In this document: piece by piece, positions 11,423-19,143 of the stretch
Numbering within the stretch: position 1 is the first letter of the stretch
How the letters are laid out: every line of letters begins with the position of its first letter
DNA from: Chromera velia
Taxonomy: Eukaryota > Sar > Chromeraceae
Assembly (NCBI GenBank): GCA_018398765.1
Contig: JAHBMJ010005147.1
Location: 1 to 37,500 of the forward strand
Reading direction: 5' to 3'
Length of the DNA stretch: 37,500 bases
Program-made: the position numbers and the translations under genes
The notes under the pieces: model-generated
The model's database searches: none
What the model saw: the letters and a program-made list of their open reading frames with translations, nothing else
Told to the model about the DNA's origin: nothing

Positions 11423-11736
11423 TATAATGGAGATTCTAGGTAATCGATAGTTACTTCCAACAGCTGAGATCTTATATTGTTTGTGCACAAATGTGTTGGT
11501 AGGAGCACACGGTCAATCTACCATAATCAAGTACAATCCAACAGGCTGCTGTCTGATTCAATTGGAATTTATCGAATACATGCTAATTAAATGACATATA
11601 AAAAACGTATGCATGCAAAAGCCTTCGGAGACTGAAGCTTCGCATACACGCCGAGCTAAACATTAATAACTCAAAATCAGTATGCCAATTAATCGCAGTA
11701 TTACGTCGATCCTTGCAAGCCAATGGATAGACTTTA
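11423..11736 (-). repeat. Direct repeat, upstream copy (pLTR-like)
   Basis: This is the partner of 5607-5920 and lies immediately upstream of the leading ORF on the minus strand. It would therefore hold the promoter if the element behaves like other Penelope elements. The shared ends are TATAATGG and GACTTTA. Confidence 0.95.
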
Positions 11737-12660
11737 CTGATGTTAAACCTCAGACAGCAAGTTTACTAGCTCTTGAAACAAATAAAAGTGGGGTAATGGG
11801 TAGAGGGGAAGCTTTAGACAGAGGGGGCGCATCTTCTGTTTTCGCCCCTCCATAGGTTTCCTTTCAAATAGTGCTGCCGGGCGTCCTACTCTTGTAGGGG
11901 AGAAGACCAGTGGGGGGTTGGTTTGTTGTGTGCTATGCAGGTTCTGTCTTTTCCAAGGACCGGGTGCCTCCGTCTGGTGTGCGTGCTTAAGACTAAAGCG
12001 AAGGGGCTGTCTAGTCTTACAAGCCTTTTAAATGCCCCATGGAACCTAGGGTGAGTGAGCGTTTTGCATAACATGGGGTTATCCTCAAAGCCTTGTTAGT
12101 GGCTTGGGGTCTGGCATCGCTAGATCTAGCATTTAACCCTCAATCATTCATTCAATTAATATGATTCAATGAAAATAAGAAAGATGTTAACGTTTATCTA
12201 AGAGATTATATCGCCTCATAATTCGTTTTTGATGCTAATTTTTATGAACATTAAAAAGTATAGAGCTTTTGAAAACTGGTTTGAAAACTTAGTCTAGTTT
12301 TAGGATATTTCTATTTAGGGGGAGCTTAAAATCCTATATTACTAGCTGTATTATTTTTTTTTTCACTTTAAAATCGTAACATAGCATTGAAATTTTATTT
12401 AACCAACTCAAATCAAAATCAAAAAGTCAAATCAAACTTTTTTTTTATTGATTGATTGATTAGTTCCATATCAGGCTTTCGGTGCTTCACGCCAGGCTTC
12501 GCGCCATGAAGTTACAGTTTTTTTCTATCTTGTGCATCATTTAATTTCAAAATAATTTAATTATAATTATTGAGTCACAGTCTGTCATTTAACAATCTGT
12601 CTTATATCTTGTAATCAGATTCTGTTGAATACCATCGAACGCTAGACGCCAAGTATAAAC
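11737..12660. other. Intergenic, no gene recognised
   Basis: The first 300 bp (11740-12070) are GC-richer, with open frames on the minus strand that match nothing known. From 12120 the sequence is AT-rich with an ATTGATTGATTGATT run near 12447 and small hairpins such as GCTTCACGCCAGGCTTCGCGCC near 12485. Confidence 0.5.
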
Positions 12661-12774
12661 TAGAATGGGCCGATAGCGAATCATTGATGATAGCTACCCC
12701 TAAGAAGCCTTCCTGTGACTCTATGGTCTGTCAATCAAACTCCAGGATTTGATAGGCTGGCGCCTTCAGCGCCA

Positions 12775-12872
12775 GGGCTTTGGCGATAGAAAGCTTATTC
12801 TTTCTAGTATACAATATTATCAGGGCTCTGACGATAGAAAACTAATTCTTTCTAGTATGCAATACAGCTCCA
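12775..12872. repeat. Tandem dimer of a 48-50 bp unit
   Basis: Two adjacent units read AGGGCTTTGGCGATAGAAAG... and AGGGCTCTGACGATAGAAAA... Each contains the inverted repeat AGAAAG/CTTTCT and ends with TAGTATRCAATA. A GC hairpin, TGGCGCCTTCAGCGCCA, lies directly upstream at about 12759-12775. Confidence 0.75.
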
Positions 12873-13259
12873 GCCCACAGTAGCTTAAAAATCTTATAAC
12901 TACCCCCTTGACGCTTCACTGCTTTTCTAGATAAGGCTCTTCAAGACACTGAAATCCGTTTTGGAATGTTTTCAAACCACCGAAATCCGTTCGGCTCTTT
13001 CAAATTTAATTTAAACCACTCGTTGAACCATTTACCATAAAAAAAATTGAAATAATATGTAAAATAAAACTTAAAATAAAATGCTTTATCTGAATTGAAT
13101 TTCAAATTGCTTTTCATGATACAATTATATATTTTAAAGCCTAGTCTCGATGCATCAGATTGGAAGTATGAAAGCCAGTCTCCAACTGTTCATTGCTTCC
13201 TGAGCCTAGTTACCACGTCGATCAGTAAAAGCATCGAAGGCAAGAGCCTTCTTCACTTC
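12873..13259. other. Intergenic, AT-rich
   Basis: A short direct repeat (CCACCGAAATCCGTT-type, near 12950 and 12977) is the only structure seen. I find no coding signal. Confidence 0.5.
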
Positions 13260-13261
13260 CT

Positions 13262-13340
13262 TCTGTACACTGCCGACCTTACTTACTCTCTCACTCACTC
13301 AGCCACTCATTCACTCACTCACTCACTCATTGATTCATTC
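13262..13340. repeat. (ACTC)n / (ATTC)n microsatellite
   Basis: Runs of ACTCACTC and CATTCATTC occur here. The same two tetramers recur at 14925-15030 and 15140-15250. The ORF that crosses it (13095-13385) reads Ser-Leu-Thr-His repeats and is not convincing as a gene. Confidence 0.9.
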
Positions 13341-13548
13341 AAGCACCTACGGGAAGGCACTCAGAAATATAGATGTGGTCGTTGAACGACTTTATAGTAG
13401 CAATCTAAGCTCTAAAACATTTAAAATAAACTCCAAACTTATTTTATAAGCAAAAAAAGTTCTAAAAAACAAAACAATGACACTTTTAGAGTATTGGTTG
13501 AAGGTTCTTACTCACTTTGAGCTTAAAAACTATACGTCCCCACCTCTA

Positions 13549-14718
13549 GGTTCTTAGGTTTTTAGAACCTAGGTTCTAGCCTTCTCAGTCTGACCCTCCA
13601 AGAACCCCAAAGAACCCGTCCAAAACCAGTTATGAAACATTGAATACGATGAAAATATTCAAAAGTTTGTCCACCAATCCGACTGGAAAATGTTGGAAAA
13701 AGACTGTGAGAGGTAGAGGGAAAACGTTGGAAAAGGGGGGGGGCATTGAAGATGACGAGTGGGTGGTGATAGATATAGAGATCCCCATTAAGTTGAACAA
13801 CACACCAAAGGGAAAAGAACTCGAAAGTTTGCGGGAGCAGAATTTCTGATTCAAACAGAAGACGCAGCACAAGAACAGTCCCTTTCTATCTTTGCACGGG
13901 CGGTGACAACACCTGAAGAGAAGCAGGGAGGGGTGACAGGGGTTATCTCTTTTGAAGTACCAAACCGCGGTATGATGCAGTTGAGTGCGGTTTGTGCTCT
14001 CTTCTATCAAGAGAAGTTGTTAAACGATTGGGGGGTGAGAGTGCGTGCGAAGTCCTACAGTCAGGCATTGATTTGGAAGGGTGAGTATTGTATCATGGTG
14101 GGATAACTCGTGGCGTGCCAGTATGATGAGGGTGAGGGCTTGGAGAGAAAGCTAAGTTGGTACGTTTCCAAAGTGGTGAACATTTTATTGTAGAATGACA
14201 AGAAGAAAGCTTTTGAGCCTTTAGGGTTGCAAGCGATTGCACACGTTGAAGATGAAGAAACAGACCTAGATGAACTGTATCAGATTGCTGTGCATACATA
14301 TCCTGAGTCCGACGAGGCTTCGACGACTTAACCGACATGTGCGCTTTCTCTCTCCTTTGGCAGTTAGGCGAAAACAGGAAGCCTAAAAAGATTTACGTCA
14401 ATAACGTCCCACTTTCTTCTATGTTCTTTTACATTTAGCATGCACATAAAATGAATGAAACCGTCTTCATGAAAGATGAAGAGCTTGCTCGTCTTGTAAG
14501 TCTGTTTGAAGAGAAGAAAAAGCGAGTTGACAGCTGAGTTTTATGATTTTGACGGTCAATTTTGGCATATGTAAGCATCTGTCTTATTTGTTTGAATTAT
14601 TTTAATCATTTAAATTACAAGCTGTTTAATCTTTCTGAAGCTTTAGGGGGGGGTTCTTTATGGTTCTTTCAGGTTTTTATCTAGGTTCCTAGAATCTAGG
14701 TTCTAGAAAGTAAGAACC
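13549..14718. mobile_element. Possible inverted-repeat element with AGAACCTAGGTTCT ends
   Basis: The left end (13549-13580) reads GGTTCTTAGGTTTTTAGAAC followed by CTAGGTTCTAG. The reverse complement of the right end (about 14686-14718) reads GGTTCTTACTTTCTAGAACC followed by TAGATTCTAG. The pair gives inverted ends of about 30 bp with several mismatches. No target duplication is obvious. Related RGAACCTA motifs continue outside at 14760-14850, so these could instead be a local palindromic repeat family. The interior holds a decayed coding region. Confidence 0.4.
13640..14540 (+). pseudogene. Decayed protein-coding remnant, unknown family
   Basis: Several plus-strand open stretches in changing frames have protein-like composition. 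13640-13849 is Lys/Gly-rich (KTVRGRGKTLEKGG) and then acidic (IEDDEWVVIDIEIP). 13840-14106 includes VTTPEEKQGGVTGVISFEV and LNDWGVRVRAKSYSQALIW. 14115-14335 includes LGLQAIAHVEDEETDLDELY. 14450-14540 has MKDEELARLVSLFEEKKKRV. At least three frame changes or stops separate them. I cannot name the family; the original protein may have belonged to the enclosing element. Confidence 0.4.
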
Positions 14719-14924
14719 AAATGATGGAGACACCACTTTAACGCAACGTAGACTTGATTCTTCTTTAAAGAACCTTTAAGAATCTGAAAGAACCTTACAC
14801 TAACGAGTCTAGAAAAGTAAAAAACAGTGTTAGAACCTATTAGAACCTATGTTATATTATCTTCAATTACAGCATAAACATGCACGGTACTAGAGTTCTA
14901 CCTAGGAGTGCTGCCCCGTAGTCA

Positions 14925-15030
14925 AGCACCCACTCACTTCTTCACTCACTCTCATACTCACGCACTCACCCACGCTCACTCACTAACTCATTCATTCATT
15001 TATGCATGCATTCATTCATTCATTCATTCA
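14925..15030. repeat. (ACTC)n / (ATTC)n microsatellite
   Basis: CACTCACTC and TCATTCATTCATTCATTC runs end directly at the inverted repeat that starts at 15035. Confidence 0.9.
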
Positions 15031-15034
15031 TTCA

Positions 15035-15147
15035 GATTCAGAACAGATGGGACGAACTGGAACTTTTTGACAGACTAGGCCTAGGACTAGGCTAGATCCG
15101 CACCTCATACATGGGGATGCGGCATGCATAACAAAAACCTCAATCAA
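15035..15147 (-). repeat. Dispersed repeat, inverted relative to 16366-16467
   Basis: Its reverse complement matches 16366-16467 across about 100 bp, including TTGAGGTTTTTGTT, GCATCCCC, GTATGAGG, GCGGATCTAGCCTAG and TCTGTTCTGAATCT. A 10-bp TCCTAGGCCT-type insertion separates the copies. Simple (ATTC)n tracts sit on both sides. Confidence 0.85.
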
Positions 15148-15250
15148 TTCATTCATTCATTCATTCATTCATTTATTATTCATTCACCCACTGCCTCATT
15201 CAGCAACGCCCTCATTTATTCACTGACTCACCCACCCACACTCACTAGCT
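15135..15250. repeat. (ATTC)n microsatellite, degenerating
   Basis: TCATTCATTCATTCATTCAT runs grade into TTATTCATTCACCCAC and CACCCACACTCACT. An ORF crosses it (15124-15417) but is dominated by the repeat. Confidence 0.85.
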
Positions 15251-15974
15251 CTTTGAAAATTCACCCAGTGGCACCTTCATTCAATCATCCACAGCCATTT
15301 TGTGAGGCAGATAGTCAGGCACGCAGACACAGCCACAGGCAAGAACAACCAGGTAAAGGCAAACACAAATATGCTTATCCCGTCTATCTCCGTCTCCAGC
15401 ATGCTTTCTCTTTTTGAAGGTGTATGTGCTGGTTGCAGCGATTCCTGTATCAAAAGATTAGCAGCAGCTCAATAAGATTGCACTTCATCGATTAGCAATG
15501 GTTGGCCCCTTTGGCTTACCGGTCTTGGAGTCAATGCAATCATTCAATTCATTGCCTCTACTGGTGAAAAAGAGAACAAAGATAGAACAAAGCCGGCAAA
15601 CGCTTCAAAAAAGTCTCTATCCTAAAAAATCTGACAGTGCCGTACGTATGAATCATAGACCCATAAGCTAGCCCATAAGAATGTGGTGACTGGCAGTGTT
15701 GGAAATTAGAACGTCGTTCACAGTCTGATACCAGATGTGCTCGCGATGTCCTCAACAACGTCTTGGGGTGTATTGTTGCCCACTGGATATTTTGGGAAAA
15801 GAAAAGTATATAGACACGGTCAGACCGAATTCGCCAGCCTAAAAGTAGGTGCTGACCATACCGGACTAACATACAATAACAGGCCAGAAGAGCGAGACGT
15901 TTTTCAGACAGCTTTTATACCAAAATGCATGCATGCATGCAAACAGCTGATAGAACTGTAGGCTTTGGGGCGGC
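15251..15974. other. Intergenic; short frames on both strands, none recognised
   Basis: Minus-strand frame 15558-15872 and plus-strand frame 15737-15961 overlap, and neither shows a known motif. GCATGCATGCATGC occurs at about 15924-15940. Confidence 0.4.
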
Positions 15975-16089
15975 ACGGTCGGACTTTAGTGTGGCCGCGC
16001 TTTCGGCATGGTCGGGCTTTGGCATGGCCGCGCCTTTGGTGCGGTCAGGCTTTGGCAGGCCCGCGCCTTCGGCGCGGTCGGGCTTCGGC
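15975..16089. repeat. 33-bp GC-rich minisatellite, about 3.5 copies
   Basis: The unit is roughly ATGGTCGGGCTTTGGCATGG followed by CCGCGCCTTTGGT. Its length is 33 bp, a multiple of three, so both strands stay open through it. On the minus strand (frame 15915-16109) it encodes an 11-residue repeat of the type PKPDRAEGAGL, PKPDRTKGAAM, PKPDHAESAAT. The last unit contains the hairpin GCGCCTTCGGCGC. Whether it is ever translated is unknown. Confidence 0.85.
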
Positions 16090-16365
16090 AACCACTCCGG
16101 ATCAACCATAGGAAGCCTTCTTAGGGGTAATAATAGCGTATGATGATGATCATAATAAAAATAATTCCAGAAATAATTTTAAAAATGATGGTTTAGACAG
16201 AGATGGTACATAATAATGATAACATTACTGCATAACATTAATTATTTTGTAAAACACAATGCCCATTTTTTTTTTAATTTTAGTAGGAATGGTTTTTACA
16301 TAAATATTCTATCACTTTATCTAACAACTATTTGGTGATACAATTCAAAAAAGTTGTAGAAAGTT

Positions 16366-16467
16366 GATGATTGAGGTTTTTGTTGTACATCTTGCATCCC
16401 CGTGTATGAGGGGCGGATCTAGCCTAGTCTGTCAAAAGGTTCCAGTTCATCCTGTCTGTTCTGAATC
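16366..16467 (+). repeat. Dispersed repeat, partner of 15035-15147
   Basis: This copy faces the one at 15035-15147 and encloses about 1.2 kb that includes the minisatellite. A third, partial copy in the same orientation lies at 17271-17320. Confidence 0.85.
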
Positions 16468-16764
16468 TAGGAACACTGCTCATTAATCACTTTTACTGCG
16501 GCTTATTTCTTAAGCGGTGGTATAGTAGGACTCGGTGAACAACAAAAAGAGGGGAGAGGCAGGGCAAAAACTTTTTAAAAATTTTGTCCCCTTGGCAAAG
16601 GCTACCCTTTGACGGCGGAGAACAACTTCAAAGAGACCCTTCCCATTAATTTGCCCCTTATTTTCTCAACCTTCTTTTCTTCCTTTCCTTTCATGCGCTT
16701 GCCCCCTTTTCTTTTTTTTTTTTCTTTTTGTTTGTATACAAAGAATCAATCACAAAGGGATCGC

Positions 16765-17098
16765 TTAGTTTGCACCCTCTGAGTCGAAAGACCCGGAGAA
16801 TGCTGCAACCTCCCTACCGAGAAGGCACTTAAGCTGGAAAAGCCCTCTGGCTCCCCTCCTGCTGTGAATTGAATAGAAAAGATTTGCTGTAACAAAATGC
16901 TGTAGCGTGCAGGAAAGAACTTTATGATATCGGTCCATCAGTCTTGTCTGCACTGCCTCGTCTCCTTCTCCTCCTCTCACTCTTCCGGCCCCCAACTTCG
17001 CCATCTCTTTCAAAAAATGAATTGTCCCCTCTCCTGGTCTTCCATATGTCTCAAATGCAAGAGGAACATACCGAGAAAGTTGTTTTCTTTCGTTGTTT
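16765..17098 (-). pseudogene. C-terminal remnant of a LINE-type reverse transcriptase
   Basis: An open frame with no credible start runs about 110 codons to a stop. It opens with QLSRYVPLAFETYGRPGEGT then IHFLKEMAKLG. Later it has LMDRYHKVLSCTLQHFVTAN. The P-L-x-x-E-T-x-G-R-x-G block and the LQ helix resemble the region after the RT domain of many protist and plant LINE ORF2 proteins. This is recall, not a search. After the stop, the minus strand has about 30 bases and then an A-rich run (16712-16735), consistent with the 3' end of a 5'-truncated non-LTR insertion. Upstream of 17098 the frame is closed by stops. Confidence 0.45.
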
Positions 17099-17270
17099 TA
17101 TATAGTTTAGTATAGTTATGTAGATTTTGAACTGTGTCCCCCCCTCCTCCTTTACGTTTTTATTTGGTGCCGTGTTTTGATTTCAACATTGTCAATCACT
17201 CTTATACAATTTAAATGAGCTGATACACCAAATAGTACTGAAGAAGTCCCTTGATCGTACGCAAAAATTG

Positions 17271-17320
17271 GATTGAGGGTTTTTGTTCATGCATGCCGCG
17301 TCCCCATATATGAGAGGCGC
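17271..17320 (+). repeat. Partial third copy of the dispersed repeat
   Basis: GATTGAGGGTTTTTGTTCAT, then GCATGCCGCGTCCCCATATA and TGAGAGGCGC, matches the first half of 16366-16467. It stops where the GCGGATCTAGCC part would begin. Confidence 0.75.
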
Positions 17321-17384
17321 AAAAATAGTATATAATACTGATAACTGATATCAAGCTCCTTTCACTCTACGAAAGCCGCCGTTC

Positions 17385-17455
17385 AATGCTCCCGCGCCGA
17401 AGGCGCGGGCCGCCGCGTTAATTGGCTCCGCCAACTAAAAGCGCCGGGCCGGCGC
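17385..17455. promoter_or_regulatory. GC hairpin cluster upstream of the VWA gene
   Basis: CCCGCGCCGAAGGCGCGGG is a strong hairpin, followed by TTGGCTCCGCCAA and GCGCCGGGCCGGCGC. It lies about 300 bp before the VWA start codon. Similar GCGCC(TTCR)GGCGC hairpins occur at 12759-12775 and 16064-16076, so it may be a scattered repeat rather than a dedicated regulator. Any promoter role is inference. Confidence 0.35.
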
Positions 17456-17754
17456 AATTTGTGTGGTCACTAGCTGGGAAATAGACCGCGCGCTTCCAAT
17501 TAATCAACTAAAAATCGGACCACTCGATCGATCATGACCACCCTTTGTAATTCTCGATCTGTATACTGCACATTTTTCCCACTTTGTGTCAATTCATTGA
17601 ACGCAGCATCTTCCCAAAAGTTCTCTGCAGCTGTATTCTCAAAACTTCGTGAAGCTTTGTCAACTTGCCCACAGCTTTGCTTTCAACAGCTCCTGATCGA
17701 AACTTCAGCTCACAACCAACAGCATCGCACTCCTCTGGCCACTCAAGCTGCAAG

Positions 17755-19143
17755 ATGATTGCCCAGTCTCCTTTGGTTGCCATGAGCCGCCTGGCTCAGG
17801 AATTCGACTCTGTCCGTCAGCAGCCCTTCTCTCCCGAGCGGACTAACCAGTGTGATGATATCTTCAAGCGTATGGAGGCGTTGGTGAAGACTTCTGCCAC
17901 CTGTTGGACAGAGAAACAGCTGATCCAATCCATGGAGACGGGAACTGTCGGGGAGAGAGTGATGGCTCTTATTGCCTTTCGCCACTTCACAGGAAAGACC
18001 GCAGAAGGGTTTACCGCCGTTCTCCGTCAGCTGTCTCTCACTCCGAACTATACCCAGTACATTGCCCGGATGGTGGTTCAGAATCTTCTGGAAAGAGAAG
18101 CAGCAGCCCCTTCGTCAAAGCTGTCTCCTCAACTACTCTCCACAATTATCACAGAAGCCGAACGCCAGGCCGCACTCCCCACCGAGACCCATCCCGGTGG
18201 AGCAGCAGAATCCGGTCTCCGTTTCGCATTTCTTGAAAAAACGCGGGTTCTGGTTTCAACTATCCGATCTAAACTTCCTCTTGCCACTGCCACCTTCGGA
18301 GCCCGTCTCTTTCCTGCCCCCCGTTTCCGTCCCGAGATTGTGCACCTGAAGGACACCGTCAAGCTCTTCAAGGAAGACTCCAACGGGCAGAAGGCGGGAT
18401 CGAAGGGAATGCTCATCCACTGTCTGATCGATGAAAGTGGGAGCATGACCAGCGTGCGCCAGGCCACCATTGACGGCTTCAACGACTTTATGAAGGACCA
18501 ACGACGACGTCAAGCCGATCCCTCTGCCGCTGCCGACGGCGTGATTGCTCTTGACGATTGTCTCGTCGGAGTGACCAAGTTTGACTCCCCCCGTGTGATC
18601 AACCTCCTCACCTACACCTCCATCAACGAGGTCCCCCCCATGAGACAAGAGTTCTACCACCCCCACGGTGCCACAAACCTCTTGGACGGGGTGGGTTATG
18701 TGATTCAAACAGTAGACAAAGCCCTAGAGCCGAAGGACCAGGAGGACCGTCCTGCCGTGTTGGTTCTCATCATGACAGACAGCATGGAGAACGCGTCTAC
18801 TTTCTTTTCCCGTGATCGAATTCGCAAGATGATCTCCACCCGGCAGGAGCTGTGCGACTGGAGATTCGTGTTCATCGGGGCGAATCTTGACTCATGGAGT
18901 CAGTCTGCCTCCTACGGGTTCGCTCAGCAGGACGCATACAGTGCCCCTCAGACCGCCGGGGGGTTCAGAAACCTCTTCGGTGCTGTAAGTGCGAATGTGT
19001 TCGCACAGCGAGGGTTCTGCCAACAAGCGCAGAATGCCGGACAGATGAACTACAACCCGAGGTCGAATGACTTCTGGCAGTCGTCAGACCGCGCGAGGGA
19101 GGCCGCGAGTGGCCTCTCTTCGAGGCCCCCTGCTGCTCCCTAG
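17755..19143 (+). CDS. von Willebrand factor A domain protein, intronless
   Basis: A 462-residue protein is encoded in one exon. Residues 1-210 are largely helical and unrecognised. A VWA domain spans about 218-400, with a complete metal-ion-dependent adhesion site: DESGS (D226, S228, S230), T307 in HGATN and D342 in MTDSMEN. The RFVFIGANLDSWSQSASYGF strand, and the layout DESGSM...ATIDGFNDFM, match VWA proteins I know mainly from bacteria and phages. No signal peptide or membrane span is seen, so it is probably cytoplasmic. The tail is Gln/Asn-rich. The ATG at 17755 is chosen because the frame upstream has only non-ATG starts. A 74-codon upstream ORF (17534-17758) ends in an ATGA overlap with it. 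The gene lacks introns, unlike its neighbours, and its flanks are GC-poorer. Ligand and partners are unknown. Confidence 0.85.
   Translation: MIAQSPLVAMSRLAQEFDSVRQQPFSPERTNQCDDIFKRMEALVKTSATCWTEKQLIQSMETGTVGERVMALIAFRHFTGKTAEGFTAVLRQLSLTPNYTQYIARMVVQNLLEREAAAPSSKLSPQLLSTIITEAERQAALPTETHPGGAAESGLRFAFLEKTRVLVSTIRSKLPLATATFGARLFPAPRFRPEIVHLKDTVKLFKEDSNGQKAGSKGMLIHCLIDESGSMTSVRQATIDGFNDFMKDQRRRQADPSAAADGVIALDDCLVGVTKFDSPRVINLLTYTSINEVPPMRQEFYHPHGATNLLDGVGYVIQTVDKALEPKDQEDRPAVLVLIMTDSMENASTFFSRDRIRKMISTRQELCDWRFVFIGANLDSWSQSASYGFAQQDAYSAPQTAGGFRNLFGAVSANVFAQRGFCQQAQNAGQMNYNPRSNDFWQSSDRAREAASGLSSRPPAAP

Larger units (their letters stand above)
5607..11736 (-). mobile_element. Penelope-like retroelement with endonuclease before RT, decayed
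   Basis: A 6.13-kb element lies between two 314-bp direct repeats (5607-5920 and 11423-11736). Everything recognisable reads on the minus strand. In order it has a leading ORF (11294 to about 9758), a segment with a CPVC cysteine pair (about 9672-9302), a GIY-YIG endonuclease (about 9120-8790) and reverse transcriptase blocks (about 7720-6500). Canonical Penelope elements carry the endonuclease after the RT. The reverse order is the mark of the Chlamys/Naiad group, which I know from the literature. Stops and frameshifts interrupt every ORF, so this copy is dead. CTGA flanks both outer ends (5603-5606 and 11737-11740), a possible 4-bp target duplication. The repeats do not begin TG and end CA, which argues against an ordinary LTR element. 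Confidence 0.75.

Noticed and set aside
5607-11736. Ordinary LTR retrotransposon
   Set aside because: No TG...CA ends, no primer site or gag-pol order seen, and a GIY-YIG nuclease instead of an integrase.
18129-18708. Antisense frames within the VWA gene
   Set aside because: They are shadows of the VWA coding frame, which has a full MIDAS motif.
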